Source: Nitrospira sp.
GTDB lineage: Bacteria > Nitrospirota > Nitrospiria > Nitrospirales > Nitrospiraceae
Reading direction: 5' to 3'
NCBI GenBank assembly: GCA_024330965.1
Contig: JANDJL010000005.1
Location: 93,795 to 157,794, forward strand
Length of the DNA: 64,000 bases
Program-made: the position numbers and the translations under genes
Part shown: positions 27,414 through 36,492 of the stretch, piece by piece
How the letters are laid out: each line of letters opens with the position of its first letter
Numbering within the stretch: the first letter of the stretch is position 1
The notes under the pieces: generated by a model
The model's input: only the letters and a program-made list of their open reading frames with translations
Told to the model about the DNA's origin: nothing
Database searches by the model: none

Positions 27414-27527
27414 TCATTCCGTAATCATTCTGAATGACAGTCCGTGGGGGGCTGTACTGATCTCACGTGTCGGTCGTGGTGAGTTCGAGGTTTCGTGGGC
27501 GGAACACTGTGTGCGGTTGCAATGGCG

Positions 27528-27575
27528 AACGCTTTTACAGGATGTTGTCATCCATGTAGAAGCGTTTTTTATTTT
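27528..27575 (+). terminator. Strong intrinsic terminator before the respiratory operon
   Basis: Arms 27528-27544 and 27549-27566 pair over 17 positions (one G-U, one bulged A) around a TTGT loop, followed by a T-run and ATTTT. It ends transcription from the preceding gene 115 bases after its stop and isolates the operon that follows. Confidence 0.85.
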
Positions 27576-27646
27576 GAATCTGTTTCCCATAATCCCTCAG
27601 CAACACTCGGAGAGGTCAGGAGTGAGAGGCCGCTAGGAGGGAAATC

Positions 27647-28156
27647 GTGCGCGTCTTAGTACAGGCCGTACTGATCGTCAGTGTGGGGCTTCTGGTTGCC
27701 TGTAGCGCCGAAGAGGGTGGACTGGGAGAGGGGCCGATCGTTCCTCCTCCCCCGCCTCCTCCGGAGTATGCTGAGAAGCATATGCCGGCAGGGTGGTGGA
27801 ATGACCAGGCCAAAATGGAAGAAGGGAGAAAGATTTACCTGGGTGAGGCGAACCCCGACGTGAATTGTGCCAGTTGTCATGGGAAAGACGGGAAACCGGT
27901 CAAAGCCGGTGCGCGTGATTTTCGCAATGTCGAACGGATGAAATTATCGTCCGATTCCGTTTGGTTCTGGCGGATAGCCGAAGGGGTTCCCAACACAAAA
28001 ATGAAAGGCTGGAAGAGTAAGCTTTCGGAAGAAGATATGTGGAAGCTGGTCCTCTATGAGCGGAGTTTTGCATTGCCGGGGAAAGCGTGGAGCGACGAGA
28101 AAAAGCAGTGGGTCGATGCGGGGAGCATGCCAGCAGCGTTGGCTGCTGAGGAGTAA
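27647..28156 (+). CDS. Monoheme cytochrome c lipoprotein
   Basis: 169 residues starting at GTG with an excellent AGGAGG site. A lipoprotein signal ends at C19 (GLLVAC), a proline-rich spacer (residues 32-39) follows, then one class I heme c domain with C74-A-S-C77-H78 and a likely Met ligand in NTKMKGW. It would be tethered to a membrane facing the periplasm and carry electrons. It is the first gene of an eleven-gene co-directional respiratory run, directly upstream of a bd-like oxidase subunit. Confidence 0.9.
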   Translation: MRVLVQAVLIVSVGLLVACSAEEGGLGEGPIVPPPPPPPEYAEKHMPAGWWNDQAKMEEGRKIYLGEANPDVNCASCHGKDGKPVKAGARDFRNVERMKLSSDSVWFWRIAEGVPNTKMKGWKSKLSEEDMWKLVLYERSFALPGKAWSDEKKQWVDAGSMPAALAAEE

Positions 28157-28208
28157 GCGCGAAGATTTTGGGGTAAAAGATTCTTTTGTGTGAATGGGGC
28201 GTCACGTT

Positions 28209-29918
28209 ATGAACATACGGCTTCGTCATCTCACTGCGATCGTCGTGTTTCTCGGCCTTGTTTCAGCGGGGCTTTCCGATGTCTATGCGCAAATGCCGGG
28301 GGCAGCGGTCGAGTTTCCATACACCGGGAACCGAACCGCCGTGTGGATTGTTGCGCAGCTTCATACGCTTCTCGGCGCGTTCATTCTCGGGGCTCCGATG
28401 TTCATCGTCATGGCCGAATGGCTTGGGTATCGCAAACAGGATCCCCGATATGATCGCATGGCTCAAGAGATCACAAAGATCACGGTCATTCTTTTCAGCA
28501 TGACCGCTCTGACCGGCGGACTCTTTATTTTTGTGCTCCTGGCTGCCTATCCCCAGTTCACGACGTGGTTCATCAATCAGTTCCATCTCGTGTTCGCCGT
28601 GATCTATCCGCTGTTGTTCATCGTCGGAACGATCGTGCTCTACGCGTACTTCTATAGCTGGGACGCCTGGAAGGGAGAGAAAAAAGGGCGTCATATCGCT
28701 TTGGGCGTGCTCCTTAATCTGATCTGTCTGGCAACGATGTTCGTGATCAACGGTCCGACATCGTTTATGAATACCCCTGTCAGAAGCGAGGGGGTGTCGC
28801 CGATGGAGGCCCTGGCCGCGGCGACCTTATGGGACAAAATCGCGAACACGAGCTGGATGCCGCTGAATCTCCATCGGATCGACGGGAACGTGGCGTTTGG
28901 CGGATTTGTGGTGGGCTTGATCGCCGCGTATATGCATATGGGGGCCCAGAGCCGAGAAGAGCGCGCCTACTACGATTGGATGGGTTTTGTCGGAAACCTG
29001 ATCGCCGTGGGCGCCATGCTTCTTCAGCCATTTACCGGCTTATTGTTGGCCTACGAGATGTGTGACTATGACTTTTCGTTTTGTCCCTACATGATGGCCG
29101 ATCAGCTCTCGATGTTTTTCGAGATGCAGGGTGCCGTTGTGGGCGTGATGTTCCTGGGCTGTAATTATTATGTCTGGCTCAGCCTGCGGCGTATTGAAGG
29201 AGTGGAACAGGTCAGGATGACGGCGTTGGCTCCGCTCATGGTGGTCTTGTCTCCCGTGGTCATGGTCGTCGTCTTTACGGAATACTGGATTCCCGACCCG
29301 ATGTCGCTCGCTTTCCTGATCCCCTTCGTGCTGAGCCCGTTCGTCTTAGGCCGATTCGTTCCGATGACGGTGTCTGTGCAAACGGTGATGAAGATCGGGT
29401 TTTTGATGGTCGTGGTGAGCGATGCGCTGTGGGTGATTCCCAACGGATTTGCGGCAACGGGAGCCAAGATGGCGGAGGATGTTCAATTGCCGGAGGCGTG
29501 GGAAGTGCTCGGTAAGATGCCGACCAAACTCGGCGCCATCTTCTCGTTGGTGTTCGTCACGGTTGTGAATTATGTGGTCTATGGCCGGGCCATTCGGCGA
29601 GGTACCATCGCATGGGGTAAGATCGACGGTATCTCTCAATTTGTCCTTATTTTTCTGGCGTTCACGTCGATTTGGGCGATGGGGCTGATGGGGGCCGTCA
29701 GGTCGTTGTTGCGCAAGTTTTTCCACGCCTACAACTTGGTGCCGGATTTTACGGCGGAGTCGTTCACGCCGACGCTGTCTTATTCCGCCTGGCTGATTAC
29801 GGGGATCACGGTGTTCTTTTTTCTCGTCGTGAGCGTGGCGGTTTTTCTGGCCCTTCGGTCCGTGGAGGCGAAAGAGCGCGAACCGCAGGGGATCCCCGTT
29901 CCGGCCGGCAGCAAGTGA
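28209..29918 (+). CDS. Cytochrome bd-like oxidase subunit I (first copy)
   Basis: About 569 residues and some 14 membrane helices. It belongs to the CydA-related family reported from Nitrospira as bd-like putative terminal oxidases. A heme-ligand-like H52 lies in WIVAQLHTLL near the first helix, and a second conserved His is in PLNLHRIDGN. The loop YYDWMGFVGNL is shared with the second copy at 33.9 kb. An N-terminal signal-like segment (ending DVYAQ) is absent from true CydA. The ATG at 28209 starts that segment; an in-frame ATG at 28194 is possible. No CydB accompanies it. Whether it reduces oxygen or only moves electrons between quinol and cytochrome c is not decided by sequence. Confidence 0.88.
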   Translation: MNIRLRHLTAIVVFLGLVSAGLSDVYAQMPGAAVEFPYTGNRTAVWIVAQLHTLLGAFILGAPMFIVMAEWLGYRKQDPRYDRMAQEITKITVILFSMTALTGGLFIFVLLAAYPQFTTWFINQFHLVFAVIYPLLFIVGTIVLYAYFYSWDAWKGEKKGRHIALGVLLNLICLATMFVINGPTSFMNTPVRSEGVSPMEALAAATLWDKIANTSWMPLNLHRIDGNVAFGGFVVGLIAAYMHMGAQSREERAYYDWMGFVGNLIAVGAMLLQPFTGLLLAYEMCDYDFSFCPYMMADQLSMFFEMQGAVVGVMFLGCNYYVWLSLRRIEGVEQVRMTALAPLMVVLSPVVMVVVFTEYWIPDPMSLAFLIPFVLSPFVLGRFVPMTVSVQTVMKIGFLMVVVSDALWVIPNGFAATGAKMAEDVQLPEAWEVLGKMPTKLGAIFSLVFVTVVNYVVYGRAIRRGTIAWGKIDGISQFVLIFLAFTSIWAMGLMGAVRSLLRKFFHAYNLVPDFTAESFTPTLSYSAWLITGITVFFFLVVSVAVFLALRSVEAKEREPQGIPVPAGSK

Positions 29919-29989
29919 CAATCGGCGCCATCGGATTGTTGTGTCGGGGAGCGTACGAGGGAGAGTGGGTGTAACCGGAGGAGTCCTTT

Positions 29990-30799
29990 ATGGGGAAGGC
30001 AATGGTCAAAATCGTTGTCGGCCTGGCGGTCGCAGCCGGTCTCTGGTTTGGGTCGATGGCGATGGGGTTTCCGCCGGTGTTTCAAGGGATGTTCGTCGGA
30101 TTTGCGGCCGTCGGCACGTTGATGTTTCTGCTATTGGATGCACCGCGGACAAGCGGGCCGAGCGGATGGCCGGCGGCCATGTCTGTTGCGGCGTTCTACC
30201 TTATTCTCTGTTTGGGGTATGGAGCCGCGGCGTCGCTCTGGCCGCAGTTTGACCCTGAAGATGAAAGAGAGAAGATCGCCAAGCTTCTTGACGGCAAAGA
30301 AAATCCGCTTGACCCCTGGAACACGGCCGATGTGACCAAACGAATTCAAGAGCTTGATGAGAAGGCCAAAATGCTGGCCGAACGGATTCAAGCTTTGGGA
30401 GGCGATCAAGCTCCCGTCGTGGCTCAGAAGACCGTCGCCTCTACTGCGACTCCTGTAGGGACGAGCGTGAATTCCGATGACGCCATGAAAATGGGGGAAG
30501 AGCAGTGGCAGCTTCAGGAATGTTACAACTGCCATAAGTTGAGAGGCGAGGGCGGGAAAAAGCGCGGTCCGGAGTTGGATAACATCGGATCCTATCTGAC
30601 GGTCGAGGAAATCAAGCAAAAGATTCTCGATCCCAAGAGCTTCATGGCAGAGGGATTTGAAAAAGAGTGGGAAAAGGGCCGGATGCCGGACAAATTCAAG
30701 GACGTGATGAGTGACGGAGAAGTAACCGCACTTGCGGCGTGGCTCTCCACGTTTAAGAATACGTCGGTCGCTACGCCGAAACCGATTAAGATGAAGTGA
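29990..30799 (+). CDS. Membrane-bound monoheme cytochrome c
   Basis: 269 residues: three N-terminal membrane helices (about 6-25, 32-50 and 61-82), an amphipathic charged linker, then a heme c domain with C178-Y-N-C181-H182 and a Met in GRMPDKF as probable sixth ligand. GGAGGAG precedes the ATG. The stop overlaps the Rieske start (TGATG), so the two are translationally coupled. Position suggests it receives electrons from the Rieske/cytochrome b module. Confidence 0.9.
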   Translation: MGKAMVKIVVGLAVAAGLWFGSMAMGFPPVFQGMFVGFAAVGTLMFLLLDAPRTSGPSGWPAAMSVAAFYLILCLGYGAAASLWPQFDPEDEREKIAKLLDGKENPLDPWNTADVTKRIQELDEKAKMLAERIQALGGDQAPVVAQKTVASTATPVGTSVNSDDAMKMGEEQWQLQECYNCHKLRGEGGKKRGPELDNIGSYLTVEEIKQKILDPKSFMAEGFEKEWEKGRMPDKFKDVMSDGEVTALAAWLSTFKNTSVATPKPIKMK

Positions 30800-31734
30800 T
30801 GTTGCAGCCGAAGCTGAAATCCAAAGTTCGTTGCGCAGACCGAGACATTGGCGAAGTGACGAGGGTTATTCTCGACCCGATTTCCCACGGTATCAGCCAC
30901 GTCGTCGTCAAGATGGACGACGGCATCGAACGGCAGGTCGCCATGGAGCGGGTGCGGGTCGTCTCAGAAGATGTCGTGGAGTTGGAGGTTCCTTCTTCAG
31001 AGGTCACGGCGCTTCCGCCCTTCAATCGCGCGGAGTACGTCACGACGCACGAGGTCGAGATCTCACATTTGGAGGACGATCTCGACGTCATTCCCGGTGA
31101 GATACTCGTTCCGCTGCCTGATCTTGAAAAGGACATCAAGCGCAGAACCTTCTTCATGAACTTCACGCACGCCATCGGTTTTCTGATTGGTTTGCCGATG
31201 GTCTACCCGGTTCTCCGTTATCTGATGAAGCCGATGTATGCACCGTTCGACAACGGATGGTTGAAGGTCGGGAACGTCAGCAAGATCAAGCAGGACGACA
31301 TCGGGGTACAGTTCCAATACAAGAAAACGGTCAAAGAAGCCTATATGCCGGAGTCCGAGATCGAGAAGTCGGTATGGATTTTAAAGGCCACCCCCCCGGT
31401 GCTCGATCAGATTTATCAAGGCAAGGATCAAGAGTTTCGTGATCCGTCCGGGAAACTCATTTGGACGAACAAGAAAGACATTCCTTACGTCGCGTTTTCA
31501 GGCAAGTGTCCTCATCTGGGCTGCGCGTACAAATGGCGGCAACACAAAACGCTAGGCCAGGTGTTTCTCTGTCCCTGCCACCTGAGCATTTACGATGCGG
31601 CGGGGAAGGTGCTAGACGGTCCGGCGCCTAGGCGGCTTGATGCCTTGCCGATCAGGGTGGCGGCCAACGGTGACGTGGAAATCATTGACATGGAATTCAA
31701 GGCCGGAATCAAGTCTCAAATTCGGATTATGTAA
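30799..31734 (+). CDS. Rieske iron-sulfur protein with N-terminal PRC-barrel domain
   Basis: 311 residues. The first 80 or so form a PRC-barrel-like domain (DRDIGEVTRVILDP, HGISHVVVKM). A single membrane helix at about 121-140 is preceded by the RRTFF twin-arginine-like motif, and a periplasmic Rieske domain has cluster ligands C237-x-H239 and C242 (CPHLGC) and C258, C260, H261 (CPCH). It transfers electrons from quinol bound at cytochrome b to a cytochrome c. The PRC part would lie in the cytoplasm and is not part of ordinary Rieske proteins. ATG 30799 overlaps the previous stop; the next gene starts at the base after this stop. Confidence 0.92.
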   Translation: MLQPKLKSKVRCADRDIGEVTRVILDPISHGISHVVVKMDDGIERQVAMERVRVVSEDVVELEVPSSEVTALPPFNRAEYVTTHEVEISHLEDDLDVIPGEILVPLPDLEKDIKRRTFFMNFTHAIGFLIGLPMVYPVLRYLMKPMYAPFDNGWLKVGNVSKIKQDDIGVQFQYKKTVKEAYMPESEIEKSVWILKATPPVLDQIYQGKDQEFRDPSGKLIWTNKKDIPYVAFSGKCPHLGCAYKWRQHKTLGQVFLCPCHLSIYDAAGKVLDGPAPRRLDALPIRVAANGDVEIIDMEFKAGIKSQIRIM

Positions 31735-32847
31735 ATGCGGCAACCGTCCGTTTCCAACGTGCCTTCGACTCCCGTCGAAAAGATCGTCGCGTTTCTCGAC
31801 CAACGCGTCGGCTTGAAAGAGATTCAAGCCAAGATGCTCAACGAGCCGATCCCTGGCGGCTCCCGATGGGCCTATGTGTTCGGCTCCATCTTGCTGTTTC
31901 TCTTCATCATGCAGGCGATCACCGGTGTGCTGCTGATGTTTTATTATGTCCCCACGGCGGACCATGCCTATGCCAGCACGCAGTACATCATTCACGAAGT
32001 GGATTACGGATGGTTTCTGCTGGGCTATCACTTTTGGGGATCCAGCGCTATGGCGGTCTGCGTTGTCGCGCACATGTCGCAGGTGTTTCTCTGGGGGGCC
32101 TATAAACCGCCGCGTGAGCTTCTGTGGATCGTCGGCTTGGCATTGTTCGGTATCGTCATCGGTTTCGGATTTACCGGGTATTTGCTTCCTTGGGACCAAC
32201 GGGCCTATTGGGCCACGACGGTGGGAGTCGAAATTCTCGACAAAACACCCGTTCTCGGTGATTTTATGGCGAGGTTCCTGAAGGGAGGACCGACACCAGG
32301 CCAACTGACGCTGAGTCGGTTTTTTGTTATTCACGTGATGATTCTGCCGGCTGCACTCATGGCTTTGGCCGGGTTGCACCTGTACTTATTTCGAGTGGCC
32401 GCGCCAGCCGGTCCGTTCAGGGGAACTCCAGAAGAGATCAAGGCGAAGACCGATTACTTTTTCCCGCGGCAAGTGTGGAAGGATATTGTAGGAATGGCCG
32501 TCGTCTTCGCCGCAATTTGCGGGCTGGCGTTCTGGGAGCCGGTGGTGTTGTTGGAAGAAGCCACGCCTGATCCGGGTGAGTATCATCCCGAACCGGAATG
32601 GTACTTTCTTTTTTACTTCCAACTGCTCAGGCTCAAAATGTTTTCCGGCGAATTCGGGCAGTTTATGGGAGCCGTGGCGTTGCCGGTGGTTTTTATGGGT
32701 CTGCTCGTGGCGCTCCCCTTTTTCGACCGAGATCCGGAGCGGAATATTTTCAAGCGCCCTGTGGCGTTGATCAGTTGGATCGCGATGATGGCCATCATGG
32801 CGATTTTCACGGTGTCCGCCGTGATTAACCGAGAGTTTCTGGAATAG
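31735..32847 (+). CDS. Cytochrome b, b6-type with fused subunit IV part
   Basis: 370 residues with about seven or eight membrane helices. Heme b ligands are H99 and H113 (13 residues between) and H200 and H215 (14 between; the wider spacing marks the b6-type branch). The quinol-site motif PEWY is at 287-290. The protein combines the b6 half and most of the subunit IV half in a single chain, shorter than a mitochondrial cytochrome b. It is the quinol-oxidising core of the complex III-like module and starts directly after the Rieske stop. Confidence 0.94.
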   Translation: MRQPSVSNVPSTPVEKIVAFLDQRVGLKEIQAKMLNEPIPGGSRWAYVFGSILLFLFIMQAITGVLLMFYYVPTADHAYASTQYIIHEVDYGWFLLGYHFWGSSAMAVCVVAHMSQVFLWGAYKPPRELLWIVGLALFGIVIGFGFTGYLLPWDQRAYWATTVGVEILDKTPVLGDFMARFLKGGPTPGQLTLSRFFVIHVMILPAALMALAGLHLYLFRVAAPAGPFRGTPEEIKAKTDYFFPRQVWKDIVGMAVVFAAICGLAFWEPVVLLEEATPDPGEYHPEPEWYFLFYFQLLRLKMFSGEFGQFMGAVALPVVFMGLLVALPFFDRDPERNIFKRPVALISWIAMMAIMAIFTVSAVINREFLE

Positions 32848-32877
32848 GAGCGGCGCGGCGGCGCCGACAGACGATCG

Positions 32878-33876
32878 ATGGCCGGCGAACGTGACTCTCT
32901 TTCGCCAACGCAAATAGGAATCGGAGTGCTCTGGCCGACCTGTTGGACCGGGCTTCCTATCAAGCTGCCGTTGGCCGTGATTGCCTTGGCTGTTGGCCTG
33001 ATGCACCTGGAGGCTCGGCTGGGGCTCGCATTTTTGATGCTGCTCGCCAGTCCGGTGACGGTCTTTGCTGTGCCGATTATTTCTCTCGCGCTGGATGGAA
33101 ACTTCGGTGAAGGAATCGGGTTGCCGCTGCTCCTCTTGCTCTCTATTCCAATCGATATCTGGGCGTTCGGGGTCGTCGGTCAAACATTTTTTCTTGAGCG
33201 GCTCAGAAAAGAGCCTCCTCCGAGATTAGGGTTCACCCTCTGGTGGAAGTCGTCGGTCGTCGGTGCCTTCTTTCTGCCGATTCTCTGGGTGGTGGTCAGT
33301 GCGGTCACGGAAACGGCGATGTCGACGTCGCATTCTTTGGCCCAAATGGAAAGCATGCGACATCTGTTCGATACGGGACTTCCGGTAGCCGAACGGATCG
33401 GACTTGAGGTCACGATCTGGGGCACCATCGCATTCGGAGTCTTAGTGGTCCTTTTGACGATCGGCGTTTCAACCGTCGGCCGTATGATCCGGGATCTGGC
33501 CTCTACGGCGGCGCCGACGTCCAGCAGCTATCAGGCGTTGATTACTCGATGGGATTTGATGCGCGTGCCTCGCGATCAGGGATTGTTCCTCACAACGGTC
33601 GTCGGAGTGGGACTCGTCTTCTGCATCCTGTTCTGGGTCGCTCTTCCGGTGACGACGCCACGTCCTCATGAATGTTGCCCGAAGCCGGAGGTCGTGGTTC
33701 ATCGACCGTTCAAGCCGATGGAGACTTTGGCTCGCAATGAACAACAGATAGAAAATCTGATCGCCCAAGTCGAGGCGCTGGAAGAGAAGAAGGCGGGCGA
33801 GGCGATTGTCAAGGAAAAGGAAAAGGGCGGAGCCAAGGCCGAACGTCACAAGACCGAACCGAACTCCGGTGATTGA
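32878..33876 (+). CDS. Uncharacterised membrane protein of the respiratory operon
   Basis: 332 residues, not recognised. About six membrane helices (roughly at 28-47, 48-68, 80-100, 122-143, 176-198 and 238-258) are followed by a charged, coiled-coil-prone tail of about 70 residues (ARNEQQIENLIAQVEALEEKK). A CC pair lies at the end of the last helix region (HECCPKPE), but there is no CxxCH. It lies between cytochrome b and the second bd-like subunit and overlaps neither much, so it is probably a structural subunit of the same assembly. Heme ligands cannot be assigned. Confidence 0.75.
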   Translation: MAGERDSLSPTQIGIGVLWPTCWTGLPIKLPLAVIALAVGLMHLEARLGLAFLMLLASPVTVFAVPIISLALDGNFGEGIGLPLLLLLSIPIDIWAFGVVGQTFFLERLRKEPPPRLGFTLWWKSSVVGAFFLPILWVVVSAVTETAMSTSHSLAQMESMRHLFDTGLPVAERIGLEVTIWGTIAFGVLVVLLTIGVSTVGRMIRDLASTAAPTSSSYQALITRWDLMRVPRDQGLFLTTVVGVGLVFCILFWVALPVTTPRPHECCPKPEVVVHRPFKPMETLARNEQQIENLIAQVEALEEKKAGEAIVKEKEKGGAKAERHKTEPNSGD

Positions 33877-33922
33877 TCTGCCATCGGCAAACCGTAACGT
33901 GCGAGGTGAAGAGGTGAGTTTC

Positions 33923-35770
33923 ATGCGTCATGGGGAGAGAATGATTCAACGAGCGATCCATATCGGAGGCGCTCACGGAGGCTGGCTCGCAGGTCTGTTG
34001 CTCACGGCGGGATGGCTGGCTCTGCCCGCTATCGGTCTCGCGGCTGAAGGAACGGCGGCCGGTCCGACCGAGTACCGGGATATTCCATACATCGGCAGCA
34101 GGAATCTGATTTGGATTGTCGCGCAACTCCATCTGCTTTTGGCGGGGTTCGTCTTAGGAGTCCCGATTTTTGCCTGGCTCTGTGAGATTATCGCGTGGAA
34201 AGGGGGAGAGCAGCGTTACGACAAGCTGGCCAAGGAGTTTACCAAGCTGCTCACGTCCGCCTACGCCACCACCGCCCTGTTCGGCGGTATCTTGTTGTTC
34301 CTCCTCATCGTCTTCTATCCCAAGCTCATGAACTATTTGACGGACATCTTCTTTCCGTCCTTCCTTGTATACTGCCTGCTGTTTTTGTTTGAGACCGCCA
34401 CGCTGTATCTCTATTGGTATGGGTGGGATGCGATGCAGTATGGCGGCAAGAAGACCCTGCATATCTTTCTCGGCTTTCTCCTGAACTTTTTTGCCATCTT
34501 CATCATGATCGTTCCGAATGCCTGGGCGACGTTCCAATCAAGCCCGGTTGTGATTTCCGAAGGCACGGCCATCGAACGGGCATGGGCCGCCACCTGGAAC
34601 CCGACCTGGTGGCCGATCAACATCCATCGGCTCATCGCCAACGTCGTGCTCGGTGGCTACATTTGCGGCGCCTACGCCGGCGTGCGCTACTTGTCGGCTA
34701 AAAGCACGGAAGACCGCGAACATTACGACTGGATGGGGTACGTCGGCAACTTTATCGGTGTGTTCGGTCTCTTGGCCCTACCGTTCGCCGGTTACTGGCT
34801 GATGCGCGAGATCTATCAATACAACCAGCAGATGGGTATTACGTTGATGGGGGGCTTTCTCTCCTGGCTCTTTATCATCCAGGCGATGTTGATCGGGGTC
34901 CTCTTTTTGGGTTCTAACTACTATTTCTGGTTGGGGATTACCTATCGGATTCCGGGGTCGGAGAGCAAGTATCGAAAGCCCATCCTCTGGATGTTGATCA
35001 GTTTGTTGCTGTGTCTCGCCGTGTGGATGACGCCCCACTCGCTGGTGGCCAGTATCGAAGAGGCCCAAAAAATGGGAGGCGCACACCATCCGTTGCTCGG
35101 CGTCCTCGGAGTCATGTCCGCGAAAATGACGGTGTCGAACCTCATGATTCTCATCACATTCATGAGTTTCGTCATGTATTGGCGGGCGGGAAAACAAGAC
35201 GCGGCTCCCTGGGCGAAACTGGCCAAGGCGGTCATGGGCGCCGTCCTGGTCTTGGCCAGCCTTGCCGTCATCGTGCTCGGCGTGTGGGGATATTTTGTGC
35301 CAGCGATCGTCCGGATCAACTATTTCTCCACCTCTCAGGTGCTGATCGTCATTTTCGTGATCCTGACGATCACGCCTTTGACGGCCCTGTTGCTGAAGAG
35401 CGCCAAAACAACAACGGAGATGGTCTGGGGCAGGATGCCCCCGCGGGCCGGATACGCCCTGGTCTTGAACGCCATCATGGTTATTTTGCTGATGGCGCTG
35501 ATGGGCTATGCGCGGTCTTCGTCTCGTGTCCATTGGCACGTGTACGGGGTGATGCGCGATACGTCTCCCTATGCGTACTCGCCTGCTCTCGGCAGCGCTT
35601 CGCTGATCATGGCCTTCTGCACGTTTTTCTTCTGCCTGCTCGTGGCGTTTATCTTCTGGGTCGCCACGATGGGCGACAAGGCCAAGGGCGCTCAGGGAAC
35701 GGTGAAAAAGGAGCTGCCCCATGGCATTCCGGCTATTGCCGGGGGGGCGCCGGATCGCGGGCAGCCGTGA
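33923..35770 (+). CDS. Cytochrome bd-like oxidase subunit I (second copy)
   Basis: 615 residues from ATG 33923 (GAGGTGAG upstream; ATG 33941 is an alternative). A signal-like segment ending in GLAAE precedes about 14 or 15 membrane helices. The same landmarks as the copy at 28.2 kb are present: H70 in WIVAQLHLLL, a His in PINIHRLIANVVLGG, and HYDWMGYVGN. The two copies are clearly related but far from identical, so not a recent duplication. It overlaps nothing downstream and is followed by two cytochromes c. The role (oxygen reduction or quinol/cytochrome electron transfer) is open. Confidence 0.88.
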   Translation: MRHGERMIQRAIHIGGAHGGWLAGLLLTAGWLALPAIGLAAEGTAAGPTEYRDIPYIGSRNLIWIVAQLHLLLAGFVLGVPIFAWLCEIIAWKGGEQRYDKLAKEFTKLLTSAYATTALFGGILLFLLIVFYPKLMNYLTDIFFPSFLVYCLLFLFETATLYLYWYGWDAMQYGGKKTLHIFLGFLLNFFAIFIMIVPNAWATFQSSPVVISEGTAIERAWAATWNPTWWPINIHRLIANVVLGGYICGAYAGVRYLSAKSTEDREHYDWMGYVGNFIGVFGLLALPFAGYWLMREIYQYNQQMGITLMGGFLSWLFIIQAMLIGVLFLGSNYYFWLGITYRIPGSESKYRKPILWMLISLLLCLAVWMTPHSLVASIEEAQKMGGAHHPLLGVLGVMSAKMTVSNLMILITFMSFVMYWRAGKQDAAPWAKLAKAVMGAVLVLASLAVIVLGVWGYFVPAIVRINYFSTSQVLIVIFVILTITPLTALLLKSAKTTTEMVWGRMPPRAGYALVLNAIMVILLMALMGYARSSSRVHWHVYGVMRDTSPYAYSPALGSASLIMAFCTFFFCLLVAFIFWVATMGDKAKGAQGTVKKELPHGIPAIAGGAPDRGQP

Positions 35771-35853
35771 AACTCTGTTCGCCAACGGGGTACGGAGAAG
35801 AGGCCATGTCGTGAGAACGAGTCGTTTGTGCTGTTCGACAGGGAAGGGGCGTT

Positions 35854-36477
35854 ATGAGTGAACTTGCGCAGCTACAGTTGATCGCGCTCGCGATCGTCGG
35901 ATTCGGGATCCTGATTCTTCTCTTCATTCAATCGAATTTTTTTCGGGTTACGGGGTTCGTCGCCATCGTGCTCGGTCTGTTTTCGCTGATGTCTCTCGCC
36001 GTACCGCAGATGGCGTCTCTTCCTCCGGCGGATGAAGCTATCGATATCGCCAGCATTAAGACGCCGACCGATATTGCGGCGCTGGGTCAGACTATTTTCT
36101 TCAGTAAGGGGCAATGTGCACTCTGCCATTCCATCGGTCCCAGCGAGTCAGCCCGTTGTCCAGATTTGAAAGGGATCGGCGCCAAATTGACCAAGGCATT
36201 TCTGTATGAAAGTCTGACGGATCCCCAAGCCTTTATCTATCAAGATTACCGGCATGGAGGGGTGCCGAAGGAATATCCGGCGACGATGCCGAGGATCGAC
36301 AAAGATCCGATCGGCTTGTCGAAGAATGAAATATTGGCGGTGATTGCGTTCCTTCAACAAATGAGCGGAGAACCGATTTCCGTCAGTCCGTCGGAACTTG
36401 AAATACCGGGTCATGAGCCGCCCGCTTCGGTCGCCGCTACAGAATCCGCTCCGGTGGCTGTCGCGCAGGCGCAATAG
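35854..36477 (+). CDS. Membrane-anchored monoheme cytochrome c
   Basis: 207 residues: two membrane helices at about 8-27 and 31-51, then a heme c domain with C88-A-L-C91-H92 (GQCALCHSIG) and a candidate Met ligand in PATMPRID. A low-complexity Ala/Pro/Val tail ends the protein. GGAAGGGGCG precedes the ATG. Likely an electron-carrying subunit of the assembly. Confidence 0.88.
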   Translation: MSELAQLQLIALAIVGFGILILLFIQSNFFRVTGFVAIVLGLFSLMSLAVPQMASLPPADEAIDIASIKTPTDIAALGQTIFFSKGQCALCHSIGPSESARCPDLKGIGAKLTKAFLYESLTDPQAFIYQDYRHGGVPKEYPATMPRIDKDPIGLSKNEILAVIAFLQQMSGEPISVSPSELEIPGHEPPASVAATESAPVAVAQAQ

Positions 36478-36492
36478 GCGGAGGGAGAAATT

